Positions 1 through 9,638 of a DNA stretch of 63,805 bases are shown here, piece by piece. The position numbers were made by a program, and so were the translations under genes. This stretch comes from an uncultured Desulfuromonadales bacterium (GTDB taxonomy: Bacteria; Desulfobacterota; Desulfuromonadia; Desulfuromonadales; Geopsychrobacteraceae). Position 1 is the stretch's first letter. The number at the start of each line of letters is the position of its first letter. The DNA lies in contig CALZHQ010000038.1 in NCBI GenBank assembly GCA_945787295.1, positions 2,703 to 66,507 on the forward strand, in the 5' to 3' direction. Under the pieces are notes generated by a model. That model ran no database searches, had not been told where the DNA came from, and was given only the letters and a program-made list of their open reading frames with translations.

Positions 1-7
1 AACGGCG

Positions 8-29
8 AAAAGACCCACAATGGGTCTTT
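8..29 (-). terminator. Probable intrinsic terminator after thrS
   Basis: A 9-bp perfect stem (AAAGACCCA / TGGGTCTTT) with a 3-nt loop lies 7 nt beyond the thrS stop codon. On the minus strand it runs into a short TTTT tract. The stem is AT-capped and the U tract short, so termination may be partial. Confidence 0.6.
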
Positions 30-36
30 CCAAAGA

Positions 37-1953
37 TTATCGATGCTGAATGGTTTCTTCTTCAACAAAACTGACAAAGTCAGTAACGCTCATAGGAGCG
101 AGATTCTTACCGTTGCGAAAGCGTGGTGCAATCGTCTGCTCTTCCATCTCACGATCACCGATGACCAACATATAAGGGATTTTGGCCACCTGAGCTTCGC
201 GTATTTTATACCCGAGCTTTTCATTACGCAGATCGAGCTCAACCCTGACTCCGGAAGCTCTGAGCTGCTGATAAACCTGCTCAGCGTACTCCGCCTGATT
301 GTCAGTGACATTCACTACAATCGCCTGAACCGGCGAAAGCCAGAGCGGGAAACTACCAGCGTAATGTTCGATCAGTATGCCGACAAAACGTTCAATCGAG
401 CCGAGAATAACCCGGTGCAACATGACGGGACGATGCTTCTCACCATCCTTGCCGATATAGGCCAAATCAAACCGATCAGGCAGGGTAAAATCGCACTGGA
501 TAGTAGCACACTGCCATTCTCTGTCAAGCGCGTCTTTGAGCTTAACATCAATCTTCGGACCATAGAAGGCGCCATCCCCTTCGTTGACCTCAAACGGCTG
601 CCCACTGTCTTCCAGGGCCGATCGCAACGCACCGGTTGCCTGCTCCCAATCAGCATCACTGCCGATCGATTTTTCCGGTCGGGTCGAAAGCTCCATGGTG
701 TAATCGAAACCGAATATTCCGGCAACGTCCTGAACGAACTGCATGACACCTTTTACTTCAGCGTCAATCTGATCCGGGCGGCAGAGGATATGGGCATCAT
801 CCTGGGTAAAACCACGCACCCGCAGCAGCCCGTGCAGGACGCCGGACTTCTCATGACGGTGGACTGTACCCAATTCAAAATAACGCAGCGGCAGATTCCG
901 GTAGGACCGCGGTTTCGACTTGTAGATCAGCATGTGCGCAAGACAGTTCATCGGCTTGATGCCGTAACCCTGTTCGTCGATCTCAGTGAAGTACATGTTC
1001 TCGCGGTAATTCTCATAATGACCGGAGGTTTGCCAGAGTTCGGTCTTGAGAATCTGCGGGCCCATAACAATATCGTAGCCACGCTTGAGGTGTTCTTTGC
1101 GCTCGAAATCTTCGATGATGGTGCGCAACATGGCCCCCTTAGGATGCCAGATCACCAGACCGGCGCCAGCCTCTTCACTGAAGGAGAACAGATCAAGTTC
1201 GCGGCCGAGCTTGCGGTGATCACGCTTACGCGCCTCTTCCAAACGATTCAGGTGTGCCTTGAGTTCCTTCTTGTTCTGAAAAGCGGTGGCATAGACCCGC
1301 TGCAGCATGGCGTTCTTCTCATCACCACGCCAGTAAGCACCTGCCAGGCTGGTGAGCTTGTAGGCTTTGAGCATGCCGGTACGCGGAATATGGGGCCCAC
1401 GGCAGAGATCGACAAAATTGCCCTGCCGGTAAAGCGAGACCTGGGCTTCATCAAGATCCTCGATCAATTCAACCTTGTAGTCTTCGCCCATCTCACGGAA
1501 CAGCTTGATCGCCTGATCACGGGACAGGTCTTCGCGAACGATCGGCAGATCTGCCTTAGCCAGCTCATCCATCTTCTTCTCGATGACTTCAAAGTCTTCC
1601 GGGACGAACTTTTTGCTCTCACTGTAGAAATCGTAGTAAAAACCATCCTTGATCGCCGGACCGATGGTCACCTGAACCTCAGCGCCATAGATATCCTTGA
1701 CTGCCTGAGCCATCAGGTGAGCACAGGAGTGGCGGATCAACTCCAGAGCCTCAGGAGAGTTCTGGGTGATCAGTTCAAGCTTGCCAGAAGCGGACAAGGG
1801 CCGCGTCACATCGATCATCTCGCCATCAAAACGAGCCGCAACCGCTTGCCGGGCGAGCCCTTCGCCAATGGTCAAAGCGACATCATGGGGAGTCGAACCT
1901 GACTCAACCTCTTTAACTGACCCATCCGGTAGTTCAATCTGCAACAACGCCAT
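37..1953 (-). CDS. thrS: Threonine-tRNA ligase
   Basis: Class II aminoacyl-tRNA synthetase that charges tRNA-Thr, 638 residues, normal for the family. Seen: an N-terminal TGS domain (about 1-62), the editing-domain motif HSCAH (H75 and H79), the catalytic core with the zinc Cys in [15 protein letters not shown] and GSIERF, and a C-terminal anticodon-binding domain. The longest frame opens at 1983, but that start falls inside a terminator hairpin. ATG at 1953 follows AGGAGA at 1961-1966 with 7-nt spacing and begins the family-typical MALLQIELP. No infC gene follows in the window. The terminator of the upstream tRNA ends only about 18 nt before this start. Confidence 0.98.
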   Translation of the reverse strand: MALLQIELPDGSVKEVESGSTPHDVALTIGEGLARQAVAARFDGEMIDVTRPLSASGKLELITQNSPEALELIRHSCAHLMAQAVKDIYGAEVQVTIGPAIKDGFYYDFYSESKKFVPEDFEVIEKKMDELAKADLPIVREDLSRDQAIKLFREMGEDYKVELIEDLDEAQVSLYRQGNFVDLCRGPHIPRTGMLKAYKLTSLAGAYWRGDEKNAMLQRVYATAFQNKKELKAHLNRLEEARKRDHRKLGRELDLFSFSEEAGAGLVIWHPKGAMLRTIIEDFERKEHLKRGYDIVMGPQILKTELWQTSGHYENYRENMYFTEIDEQGYGIKPMNCLAHMLIYKSKPRSYRNLPLRYFELGTVHRHEKSGVLHGLLRVRGFTQDDAHILCRPDQIDAEVKGVMQFVQDVAGIFGFDYTMELSTRPEKSIGSDADWEQATGALRSALEDSGQPFEVNEGDGAFYGPKIDVKLKDALDREWQCATIQCDFTLPDRFDLAYIGKDGEKHRPVMLHRVILGSIERFVGILIEHYAGSFPLWLSPVQAIVVNVTDNQAEYAEQVYQQLRASGVRVELDLRNEKLGYKIREAQVAKIPYMLVIGDREMEEQTIAPRFRNGKNLAPMSVTDFVSFVEEETIQHR

Positions 1954-1971
1954 AAGTACGTCTCCTGAAAC

Positions 1972-1998
1972 AAAAAGAGGCATCTTGCTAGATGCCTC
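1972..1998 (-). terminator. Intrinsic terminator between tRNA-Val and thrS
   Basis: Perfect 8-bp stem GAGGCATC / GATGCCTC (1977-1984 with 1991-1998), 6-nt loop, then TTTTT on the minus strand. It ends tRNA-Val transcription. Its U tract ends 5 nt before the thrS Shine-Dalgarno, so no thrS promoter can fit between them. Confidence 0.85.
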
Positions 1999-2031
1999 GT
2001 CGTGCAGTACGGTTTTTTTAGTTGCTGTTTA

Positions 2032-2106
2032 TGGTAGGCACGGGCGGGATTGAACCGCCGACCCCTTCCGTGTCAGGGAAGTGCTCTCCCACTGAGCTAC
2101 GTGCCT
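2032..2106 (-). tRNA. tRNA-Val (anticodon GAC)
   Basis: The minus strand folds as a full cloverleaf. The acceptor stem is AGGCACG / CGTGCCT, with discriminator A and an encoded CCA end. The D arm carries GCTC/GAGC. The anticodon stem CTTCC/GGAAG holds the loop CTGACAC, giving anticodon GAC. The T arm contains GTTCAATCC. GAC reads GUC/GUU valine codons. The gene has its own promoter and terminator. Confidence 0.97.
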
Positions 2107-2123
2107 GCAACCAACCGAGGCGT

Positions 2124-2153
2124 TTTGTATCAAATCGCCCACAACACTGTCAA
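2124..2153 (-). promoter_or_regulatory. Sigma70-type promoter of tRNA-Val
   Basis: On the minus strand a perfect -35 TTGACA (2148-2153) is followed after 18 nt by TACAAA (2124-2129). Initiation would fall about 10 nt before the mature tRNA 5' end. Because no promoter fits nearer to thrS, read-through from here may also supply thrS mRNA. Confidence 0.75.
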
Positions 2154-2229
2154 GCCATTTTGTCTGTTTAGTTCAGTTTTTTTCGGGACTCTGGCCAACA
2201 AAGACGGATTGGTGATTTCAACCTTGTCT

Positions 2230-2252
2230 GCTAGAGTTGACGAAGCTAGAGT
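2230..2252. repeat. Direct repeat ahead of acyl-CoA ligase
   Basis: GCTAGAGT occurs twice, at 2230-2237 and 2245-2252, starts 15 bp apart, about 70 bp before the ligase start. It could be an operator, but only the repetition is visible. The rest of 2107-2317 holds the minus-strand tRNA promoter and no recognisable gene. Confidence 0.4.
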
Positions 2253-2317
2253 AAACCACCGATCAACTGAAGTGCAACAGATTACCAGCAAACTTTTATA
2301 TTTGATGAGGTGTTTTC

Positions 2318-4174
2318 GTGCGGACCATTGATCAATTCATTCAAAACAGTTGCCAGAAGCATTCCAGTTTGATTGCCTTGCAGAGCAAGAATCGTGGCCA
2401 ATGGAAGGGCTTGAGCTACCAGAAACTCTGGGGTTCTGTCGAAAAGCTGGCCTCCGGGTTAAGGCAGCTAGCGATTAAGCCGGGCACCCACATAGCACTC
2501 CTTGGCCCCTCTTCCCCCCGTTGGGTGGCGGCCTACCTGTCAATATTACGAGCTGGTTGCGTTGCGGTGCCGATTGACAAGGAACTGAAAGCAGCTGAAC
2601 TCAGACAGATCCTGGTTGATTCGGATGCCGCAGCAGTCTTCGTCGGCCAACCGCAATTCGAAATCCTTCTGGAGATCATCGATGACTTGCCACAGCTGAA
2701 AAAAATCATCCTGCTCGACATTCCACTTTCGGATGTCACTGATCGCAGCGATATTGCCGGCGTACTGGAGAATCTTTCCAACCTCTGGAACAGACTGGCC
2801 AACGAACTGAATATCCCGGCTGATAAACGTCAGCAGATTGAAGAAGCCGCTAACGAGGCCTATTCACTGATGAGCGGCAAAGAAGAGCCGGATGGCGAAA
2901 AGACCAGCAACTTCCTTTCGCGGTCCGCGACGTCACGCAACAAGCTGTTGAAGGAAAAACGCTTGTTTGCCTATAAAAGCATCTTCAATGACCAGCCGCT
3001 TGAGCCGGCCAACAACCAGCCGGACAGCACTGCGGTCATCCTTTTCACTTCCGGAACCACCGGCCGTTCCAAAGGGGCGATGCTGAGTCACCAGAACATC
3101 GTCAGCAATATTCAGGCGGCCTGCAATCGCTTCCAGCTGGACAGTTCGATAACGACCCTCTCCTTCCTGCCGATCAACCATGTCTTCGAACAGGTTTGCG
3201 GTGTCCTGCTCCCGCTTTCACTGGGGGGCAAAGTCAGCTTCGCGGAATCGCTCAAAAAACTGGGCGACAATCTCAACGAGATCAAGCCGACCTTCCTGCT
3301 TGGTGTCCCGGCGGTTTATCGCCTGCTACTCGATCGCATCATGAAAAACATCCACTCGAAGCCGGCCTCGCGCATGCTGTTCAAGTTTACCGCCACCCGC
3401 AAAATAGTCACCTCCCAGGTCAAGCAGGCAGTCGGCGACAAGACCACCTTCGTCAGCGGTGGAGCAGCTCTCGATCCGTCCATTGCCGCCGGTTTCAACG
3501 CCCTGGGCCTGACATTATTGCAGGGCTATGGGATCACCGAAACCTCTCCGGTCATCTCCGCAGAAAGTCCACTTAAAAGCAAACCGGGTACGGTCGGCGA
3601 GGCGATGGATGGAGTTGAAGTCAAAATCGATCAACCGAACACCGATGGCGAAGGAGAAATCCTGGTCAAAGGGCCGAACGTCATGCTCGGCTACTACAAG
3701 AACGAAGCCGCCACCAGGGAGGTGCTCAAGGACGGCTGGTACCATACCGGTGACCTGGGCCGCTTCGATGCAGAGGGCATGCTACAGATCTGTGGCCGAG
3801 TCAAGAACCTGATCGTAACCCCGAACGGTAAGAACGTTTACCCGGAGGAAGTGGAAAATCAGCTGTTGAAAAGTCCGTTTATTGCCGAAATCATGGTTTA
3901 CGGCCACAAAGTCAGCCCAATGGCCGAAGAGGTCTATGCGGTGATCTTTCCGGACGAGGAGAGCCTGTTCAATCACGAAAAAGAACAGGGCAAGGGCCCA
4001 CTGTCTGAGAGCGCGATCGAGACTATGATCCGTGCTGAAGTTCTCAAGTACGGAAAAGATTTAGCGGATTACAAACGGGTGAAGAGATTCACCCTGCGCG
4101 AAGATGAGTTCCCCAAAACCACCACCAGAAAAATCAAGCGCTATGTGGTCGAACCGGAGATCTCAACCGACTGA
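2318..4174 (+). CDS. Long-chain fatty acid-CoA ligase (AMP-forming)
   Basis: ANL-superfamily enzyme activating fatty acids to acyl-CoA through an acyl-adenylate; 618 residues. Seen: the phosphate-binding motif LFTSGTTGRSKGA (about 242-254), YGITETSP (about 405), GWYHTGDLG (about 473) and a C-terminal catalytic Lys region (KTTTRKIKR). About 75 charged residues (roughly 165-240), with no motif I recognise, sit between the N-terminal part and the P-loop-like motif. The start is GTG at 2318 with GAGG at 2307-2310. It is a single-gene unit, so role is by family: membrane-lipid recycling or fatty-acid degradation, not distinguishable here. Confidence 0.9.
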   Translation: MRTIDQFIQNSCQKHSSLIALQSKNRGQWKGLSYQKLWGSVEKLASGLRQLAIKPGTHIALLGPSSPRWVAAYLSILRAGCVAVPIDKELKAAELRQILVDSDAAAVFVGQPQFEILLEIIDDLPQLKKIILLDIPLSDVTDRSDIAGVLENLSNLWNRLANELNIPADKRQQIEEAANEAYSLMSGKEEPDGEKTSNFLSRSATSRNKLLKEKRLFAYKSIFNDQPLEPANNQPDSTAVILFTSGTTGRSKGAMLSHQNIVSNIQAACNRFQLDSSITTLSFLPINHVFEQVCGVLLPLSLGGKVSFAESLKKLGDNLNEIKPTFLLGVPAVYRLLLDRIMKNIHSKPASRMLFKFTATRKIVTSQVKQAVGDKTTFVSGGAALDPSIAAGFNALGLTLLQGYGITETSPVISAESPLKSKPGTVGEAMDGVEVKIDQPNTDGEGEILVKGPNVMLGYYKNEAATREVLKDGWYHTGDLGRFDAEGMLQICGRVKNLIVTPNGKNVYPEEVENQLLKSPFIAEIMVYGHKVSPMAEEVYAVIFPDEESLFNHEKEQGKGPLSESAIETMIRAEVLKYGKDLADYKRVKRFTLREDEFPKTTTRKIKRYVVEPEISTD

Positions 4175-4194
4175 CCGCCACCTTCTAACGACGG

Positions 4195-4240
4195 CAAGCA
4201 AGCAACGGGGATAGAATCTCACCTACCCCCGGTTGCCGTT
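4195..4240. terminator. Imperfect bidirectional hairpin between convergent genes
   Basis: GCAACGGGG (4202-4210) pairs with CCCCGGTTGC (4227-4236) with one bulge, and the outer CGGCAA / TTGCCG also pair. It separates the acyl-CoA ligase from hom. Neither strand has a strong U tract, so this is a moderate call. Confidence 0.45.
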
Positions 4241-4243
4241 TCC

Positions 4244-5554
4244 TTAACCCAGATCATTTTCAACCCGTATCAGCCGGGTCGGCTGCTGAACTATCTCCAG
4301 CTGATCGATTTCGGCCAGGGCCTGATTGATGTTTGCCTCTTTGGCATCGTGGGTCATGATGACAATCGGCACGGCATCAGCCTCATGCCGCTCCGGCTGG
4401 ATCATCGACTGAATGCTGATATCGTACTTGCCGAGAATTGTGGAGATCTGCGCGAGGACACCCGGCTTATCGACTGTCGTGAAACGCAGGTAGTAGTGGC
4501 TGATGATGTCACTCATCGCTTTGATCGGAAGTTCATCGATACTGTCGGCACAGTAACCCATAATCGGTGTCCGCCGCTTGGCACCAGAGAGCATATCACG
4601 GGAGATCGCCATCACGTCTCCCATGACCGCACTGGCCGTGGCATCCATGCCGGCGCCGCTGCCATAAAGCAAAGCAGGACCGAGGAAATCGCCCGATAAG
4701 CGGACCGCATTGAAGACCCCGTCAACCTCTGAGAGCTGATAGCTTTTCGGAATCATGGTCGGATGGACGCGGACCTCGATCTGGTCACCGAGATTCTTGC
4801 CGATCGCCAGCAGCTTGATCTTGTAACCCATCTGGGTGGCAAACTGGATATCGATCGCCGCGACATTGGTGATGCCTTCAGTGTAAACCTTGTCGAAATC
4901 GACCTTGGTGCCGAAACAGAGGGCGGCCAGCAGGGCGATTTTATGTGCGGTATCGACCCCTTCAATGTCGAAGGTTGGATCGGCCTCAGCATAGCCGAGG
5001 GCCTGCGCCTCTGCTAAAACCGGAGCAAAATCACTGCCCTTCTCGGTCATTTCGGTCAGAATATAGTTACAGGTCCCGTTGAGGATACCAAGCACATTGC
5101 TGAAATCGTTGGCACAGAGGTTTTCCTTGATCGCTGAGATCACAGGGATTCCACCACCCACGGCCGCTTCGAACATCACCTCGACACCCTGTTTTTCAGC
5201 AGCGGCAAGAATCTCTTGACCGTGCAGGGCCATCAACGCCTTGTTGGCGGTGACGATATGCTTACCGTTAGCGATCGCCTTGAGGATGAACGACTTGGCT
5301 GGCTCGTAGCCACCGATCAGTTCGATGACAATATCGACCTCTGGATTACTGATTATATCTTCAACATCGGTACTTAACAGCTCGGGGGCTACTTTGACGC
5401 CCCGATCAGTCGTGATATCCAGATCGACAATCTTTATCAACTCCAGAGACTTGCCTAACCGCTGCTGCAATAAGTCGGCATTTTTCTGCAGTACCCTGAT
5501 CACCCCGGTACCGATGGTTCCATAGCCGAGCAACCCTACCTTGATCGCATCCAT
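4244..5554 (-). CDS. hom: Homoserine dehydrogenase
   Basis: Reduces aspartate semialdehyde to homoserine with NAD(P)H, on the way to threonine and methionine. The protein has 436 residues. Seen: dinucleotide-binding GYGTIGTG (10-17), the TANKAL catalytic-domain motif (about 100-105), DPTFDIEG and AHKIALL, and a C-terminal ACT domain (about 350-430, TTVDKPGVLAQI) that usually binds threonine for feedback control. Start ATG at 5554 with GAGG seven to nine nt upstream. It is last in the gene string that begins with the riboflavin genes and follows nusB by 29 nt. Confidence 0.97.
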   Translation of the reverse strand: MDAIKVGLLGYGTIGTGVIRVLQKNADLLQQRLGKSLELIKIVDLDITTDRGVKVAPELLSTDVEDIISNPEVDIVIELIGGYEPAKSFILKAIANGKHIVTANKALMALHGQEILAAAEKQGVEVMFEAAVGGGIPVISAIKENLCANDFSNVLGILNGTCNYILTEMTEKGSDFAPVLAEAQALGYAEADPTFDIEGVDTAHKIALLAALCFGTKVDFDKVYTEGITNVAAIDIQFATQMGYKIKLLAIGKNLGDQIEVRVHPTMIPKSYQLSEVDGVFNAVRLSGDFLGPALLYGSGAGMDATASAVMGDVMAISRDMLSGAKRRTPIMGYCADSIDELPIKAMSDIISHYYLRFTTVDKPGVLAQISTILGKYDISIQSMIQPERHEADAVPIVIMTHDAKEANINQALAEIDQLEIVQQPTRLIRVENDLG

Positions 5555-5583
5555 AATTCCTCACACACCATATAGAAATAGAA

Positions 5584-6057
5584 TTAATCTTTATTTTTCC
5601 GAACAGTTTGTGCCACTTTATCAAGCAAGCCATTAACAAATGAGGGTGATTCCTTGGTGCCATAGCGCTTGGCTATTTCAATCGCTTCATTTATGGCAAC
5701 CCGCTTCGGCACGTCAGGTTGATAAAGCAATTCATACGTGCAGATCCGCAGAATAGACAGATCAACCGTGGCCATCCGCTCCAAAGACCAATTCTTGGCG
5801 ACTTCGCGAATCTGCTTATCGATCACTGCCCGATATTCGACAACACCTTCCACCAACGACTCCGTAAAAGTCCGAGCTGCCGTCGGCAGAGGCTTATCAT
5901 CAGTCTCAAGCGGCTCCCCCAGGGCATCATCGGCAAAACGGAAGTTCTGCCAGAAATCAGTGAGCAGGCGTGATGCATCAGCCTGCTCATCCAAACGCAA
6001 GGCAAATAAAATCTTCAACGCACACTCACGAGCGACGCGGCGATTGTTACTCGACAT
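5584..6057 (-). CDS. nusB: Transcription antitermination factor NusB
   Basis: All-helical RNA-binding factor that with NusE (S10) supports antitermination of rRNA transcription; 157 residues. Seen: the N-terminal RRVARECALKILFAL helix and the C-terminal VAINEAIEIAKRYG and SPSFVNGLLDK signatures. It starts 4 nt after the ribH stop; this ribH-nusB pairing is widespread in bacteria and suggests translational coupling. Confidence 0.97.
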   Translation of the reverse strand: MSSNNRRVARECALKILFALRLDEQADASRLLTDFWQNFRFADDALGEPLETDDKPLPTAARTFTESLVEGVVEYRAVIDKQIREVAKNWSLERMATVDLSILRICTYELLYQPDVPKRVAINEAIEIAKRYGTKESPSFVNGLLDKVAQTVRKNKD

Positions 6058-6061
6058 CGAT

Positions 6062-6526
6062 TCAGACCGCGCCCATCAGGTTCACCATTTCGATGGCACT
6101 CATGGCCGCCTCTGCGCCCTTATTACCAGCCTTGGTCCCAGCGCGCTCAATCGCCTGTTCAACCGAGTCGGTGGTTAAAACGCCAAAAGCAACCGGCAGG
6201 CCGCTGTCGAGAGAAACGGCCGCCACTCCCTTGGTGACTTCAGAACAAACATAATCAAAATGCGGTGTCCCTCCGCGGATGACCGCACCAAGCGCAATGA
6301 CCGCATCATACTTGCCCGATTCAGCCATCTTCTTTGCCAGCAACGGAATTTCGAACGCACCGGGGACCCGCACGACCGACAATTGCTGGTCATCAGCACC
6401 ATGCCGGGTCAAGGTATCGAGGGCACCTTCGAGCAACCGGTCGCAGATAAAGCTGTTAAATCGGCTGACAACCAGACCGAAGCGGAAGCCTTTGGCATCC
6501 AGTTTTCCTTCAATAAATTCAGGCAT
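6062..6526 (-). CDS. ribH: 6,7-dimethyl-8-ribityllumazine synthase
   Basis: Condenses 5-amino-6-ribitylamino-uracil with 3,4-dihydroxy-2-butanone 4-phosphate, the penultimate riboflavin step. The protein has 154 residues. Seen: [33 protein letters not shown] with the catalytic His, and C-terminal GNKGAEAA. Fourth gene of the riboflavin group, 26 nt after ribBA. Confidence 0.98.
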   Translation of the reverse strand: MPEFIEGKLDAKGFRFGLVVSRFNSFICDRLLEGALDTLTRHGADDQQLSVVRVPGAFEIPLLAKKMAESGKYDAVIALGAVIRGGTPHFDYVCSEVTKGVAAVSLDSGLPVAFGVLTTDSVEQAIERAGTKAGNKGAEAAMSAIEMVNLMGAV

Positions 6527-6552
6527 GATTTCCTCCAGAAGTCATGGGCGTA

Positions 6553-7758
6553 CTAGAGATTTTCCAGCAGATGCCCCATTTTTTCACGCTTGGTTTTCAA
6601 ATACTCGACGTTGGTACAGACCGGAGTCATTTCAATCGGCACCCGCTCAACAATCTCCAGGCCGTAACCCTCAAGGCCGACGATTTTTTTCGGATTGTTG
6701 GTCATCAACCGCAGTTTACGCGCCCCTAAATCGGCCAGCATCTGGGCACCGATACCGTAATCCCGCAGGTCGGCACCGAAGCCGAGCGCTTCATTCGCTT
6801 CAACAGTATCGCAGCCCTCGTCCTGCAGGTTGTAAGCCTTCAGTTTGTTAACCAGTCCGATGCCGCGTCCTTCCTGGCGCATATAGAGCACCACGCCACA
6901 ACCTTCCTTGTCGATCATATCCATCGCTGCATGCAGTTGATCACCACAGTCACAGCGCTGTGAACCAAAAACATCACCGGTCAAACACTCCGAATGAACC
7001 CGTACCAGAACCGGCTCATCAGGATTGATCTCCCCTTTCATCAAGGCAAGATGCTGTGCCTTATCAACGTCATTTTCATAAACGATTGCCTTAAATTCAC
7101 CACCGTGCATGGTCGGGATGACCGTTTCAACGGCCCGTCTGACCAGCATTTCCTTGCGCATCCGGTACTCAACCATATCGGCGATCGTGATGATTTTCAG
7201 ATCGTGCTGTTTAGCAAACTTCTTCAGCTGCGGCATCCGCGCCATGGTGCCGTCCTCGTTCATGACCTCGCAGATGACTCCAGCCGGCTTCAGTCCCGCC
7301 AGGCGGGACAGATCGACCGAACCTTCGGTCTGCCCTGCCCGGACCAGCACCCCACCTTTTTTCGCCCGGAGCGGAAAGACATGCCCTGGCCGGGCCAGGT
7401 CGCGTGCCGTCATCTCATCATCAACGGCAACCTGAATGGTATGCGAGCGGTCCGCCGCAGAGATCCCGGTCGTCACCCCACGACGTGCCTCAATCGAGAC
7501 AGTAAAAGCGGTGCCGAAAGAAGAACTGTTATCAGAGACCATCAATGGCAAATCAAGCTCATCGGCCCGCGCTTCGGTCAATGACAGGCAGATCAGTCCG
7601 CGCCCTTCCTTGGCCATGAAATTAATGATTTCAGGCGTCACCAGTTCAGCAGCACACACCAGATCCCCTTCGTTCTCCCGATCCTCATCATCGACCAGAA
7701 TCACCATCTTTCCTTGACGGATATCTTCAAGTGCAGCTTCAATTTTTGCAATCGGCAT
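6553..7758 (-). CDS. ribBA: Bifunctional DHBP synthase / GTP cyclohydrolase II
   Basis: Supplies both riboflavin precursors. The N-terminal domain (about 1-200) makes 3,4-dihydroxy-2-butanone 4-phosphate from ribulose 5-phosphate and carries [11 protein letters not shown] and [11 protein letters not shown]. The C-terminal domain (about 205-395) opens GTP and shows the zinc cysteines in [18 protein letters not shown] plus RQEGRGIGL and RDYGIGAQM. Length 401 residues is normal for the fusion. It lies 41 nt after ribE. Confidence 0.98.
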   Translation of the reverse strand: MPIAKIEAALEDIRQGKMVILVDDEDRENEGDLVCAAELVTPEIINFMAKEGRGLICLSLTEARADELDLPLMVSDNSSSFGTAFTVSIEARRGVTTGISAADRSHTIQVAVDDEMTARDLARPGHVFPLRAKKGGVLVRAGQTEGSVDLSRLAGLKPAGVICEVMNEDGTMARMPQLKKFAKQHDLKIITIADMVEYRMRKEMLVRRAVETVIPTMHGGEFKAIVYENDVDKAQHLALMKGEINPDEPVLVRVHSECLTGDVFGSQRCDCGDQLHAAMDMIDKEGCGVVLYMRQEGRGIGLVNKLKAYNLQDEGCDTVEANEALGFGADLRDYGIGAQMLADLGARKLRLMTNNPKKIVGLEGYGLEIVERVPIEMTPVCTNVEYLKTKREKMGHLLENL

Positions 7759-7799
7759 TATCTAATCCTTTAAATTAATGATATTAGCCGGGAAATATC

Positions 7800-8450
7800 T
7801 CACATAAATCCATTCTTGGCAAGGAACTCAAGGCTCACCCCATGCCCTTGGCCAGCAGTATTTTTTCCGGCCATTAATCGTTCGACATAACGACCGATCA
7901 GATCGGTCTCTATGTTCACCCTGGCCCCTTCACGACAACCCTGTAAAGTCGTTTTGTCCAGCGAGTGCGGAATGATCGCCACTGAAAAACCGTTCTCGTT
8001 AACATTATTGACGGTCAAGCTGATGCCATCAACGGCAACAGAACCTTTTTCCACCAGATAACGTAGCGCTTCAGGAGGAACACTGAACTCAAAACGGATC
8101 GCATTCTCATCGCGATAGCGACGACGCACGGTTGCGACACAGTCGACATGACCACTGACCAGATGTCCACCAAGCCGATCGCAAAGTCGCAAGGCGCGCT
8201 CGAGATTCACCTGCATATTCGGCCGCAGTGCGCCCAAATTGGTACAATCGAGGGTCTCCGGGGAGACGTCTGCCGTAAAGCTAGCATCGTTCCAGTCAGT
8301 CACTGTCAGGCAGACACCGTTAACAGCAATGCTTTCCCCCAACTGCAAATCCTCTTTGGCAATCTCACTGGCGATTTGTATCGATGCCGAATTGCCATGG
8401 CGGTTAAGATTTTCAACCTTGCCAACCGACTGAATCAAACCTGTGAACAT
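7800..8450 (-). CDS. ribE: Riboflavin synthase, alpha chain
   Basis: Dismutates two lumazines to riboflavin. The protein has 216 residues in two internally repeated lumazine-binding halves: MFTGLIQSVG with ESIAVNGVCLTV (about 38-49), and the second half with GSVAVDGISLTV. The C-terminal tail after about residue 195 is not conserved-looking. It overlaps the end of ribD by 16 nt, indicating coupled translation. Confidence 0.97.
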   Translation of the reverse strand: MFTGLIQSVGKVENLNRHGNSASIQIASEIAKEDLQLGESIAVNGVCLTVTDWNDASFTADVSPETLDCTNLGALRPNMQVNLERALRLCDRLGGHLVSGHVDCVATVRRRYRDENAIRFEFSVPPEALRYLVEKGSVAVDGISLTVNNVNENGFSVAIIPHSLDKTTLQGCREGARVNIETDLIGRYVERLMAGKNTAGQGHGVSLEFLAKNGFM

Positions 8451-9550
8451 CGATCAACCTCTCCTGTCATCAGAACGTCTTCACCGACACTTTCATAGCG
8501 CAGATCTTTTACAGGTACCGCGTTTGCAAGTTTCTGGCAACCCTCTCCGGCAAAGATACCGTACCCTGCAGAGCCACCGATCAGCTTGGGGGCGATAAAT
8601 AGCATCAGGTGATCAATCAGGCCACTCTTCAATGCAGAACCGGCCAAGGTTGCGCCACCTTCCAGTAGCAGCCGCTGAACATCGCGCTTACCCAACTCCC
8701 GCCAAAGAGCTAGCAAATCGACCTGAACAGATTGAGATGGCAGAACCAGTACCTCTGCTCCGACCTGCTGCAATGCGGCTATCTTTTCTTCATCAGCAGA
8801 GGTCGTCGCAATCAGGGTCGCGGCGGCCGATTCCTGTTGCAGCATGCGTGCAGTTGTCGGCATCCGCAACTGACTGTCAACCACAACCCGCAGCGGGTCT
8901 CTGCCGCCACCTTCAGGCAAACGGGTATTGAGCAGCGGGTCGTCGGCGAGGATCGTTTCGATGCCGACCATGATCGCCTCAACCCGGTCGCGCAACTGAT
9001 GCACCCGCAAACGACTCTGCTCGCCGGAAATCCATTGTGAATCACCGGTTGCAGTTGCAATATTACCGTCCAGGGTCATGGCGGATTTATAGATCGTGTA
9101 AGGCATGCCGGATGAGATGAGCCGTGCAAAGGGGGCAATCAAGTGACGACACTCGTTTTCTGCAACGCCGACAGTGACCTCGATCCCCGCCTGACGCAAT
9201 CTTTCGATTCCCCGACCAGCAACTTGCGGGTTGGGGTCCTGAACACCGACAAACACCCGACCGACACCAGCAGCGATCAGCGCATCGGCACAGGGGCCGG
9301 TGCGTCCCTGGTGCGAGCAAGGCTCCAGGGTGACATAGACATCGGCACCACGGGCCCGCCCTGCGGCCTGGCGCAAAGCGAAGACCTCCGCATGCGGTTC
9401 GCCCGCCTGCGGATGGTAACCCTCACCAACGATGGTCCCGGAGCCAACAACGACCGCACCGACCGGTGGATTCGGTGCAGTTCGGCCGACCCCCTTTTGG
9501 GCAAGGGCCAAGGCCCGTTGCATGTAGTGCTGATGATCGACTGTACTCAT
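8435..9550 (-). CDS. ribD: Riboflavin biosynthesis deaminase/reductase
   Basis: Bifunctional enzyme for the deamination and side-chain reduction of the pyrimidine intermediate; 371 residues. The N-terminal zinc deaminase domain has HAEVFAL and PCSHQGRTGPC; the C-terminal reductase domain (about 150 on) has KSAMTLDGNIAT and LLEGGATLAGS. It is first in the rib group. An intrinsic terminator ends 26 nt upstream of its start and a foldback element separates it from nrdR. I found no FMN riboswitch in front of it. Confidence 0.97.
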   Translation of the reverse strand: MSTVDHQHYMQRALALAQKGVGRTAPNPPVGAVVVGSGTIVGEGYHPQAGEPHAEVFALRQAAGRARGADVYVTLEPCSHQGRTGPCADALIAAGVGRVFVGVQDPNPQVAGRGIERLRQAGIEVTVGVAENECRHLIAPFARLISSGMPYTIYKSAMTLDGNIATATGDSQWISGEQSRLRVHQLRDRVEAIMVGIETILADDPLLNTRLPEGGGRDPLRVVVDSQLRMPTTARMLQQESAAATLIATTSADEEKIAALQQVGAEVLVLPSQSVQVDLLALWRELGKRDVQRLLLEGGATLAGSALKSGLIDHLMLFIAPKLIGGSAGYGIFAGEGCQKLANAVPVKDLRYESVGEDVLMTGEVDRCSQV

Positions 9551-9575
9551 CGCAACTCCAAATTTTCTCCAGCTG

Positions 9576-9617
9576 AAAAAGTTAACAGCCGGAATACAAA
9601 GATATCCCGGCTGTTAA
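9576..9617 (-). terminator. Intrinsic terminator ahead of ribD
   Basis: Stem TTAACAGCCGG / CCGGCTGTTAA (9582-9592 with 9607-9617), 11 bp perfect, 14-nt loop, then C and TTTTT on the minus strand. It would end transcription arriving from glyA-nrdR just before the rib genes. Confidence 0.8.
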
Positions 9618-9638
9618 GATCATGCTCGCAGAGCGTAC

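Noticed and set aside
43..1902. 619-codon open frame opposite thrS
   Set aside because: Antisense shadow of an unmistakable synthetase; no ribosome site and no recognisable domain.
1954..2035. T-box riboswitch in front of thrS
   Set aside because: The hairpin is explained as the tRNA-Val terminator. Only about 33 nt separate it from the tRNA 3' end, and no specifier stem or T-box sequence is seen.
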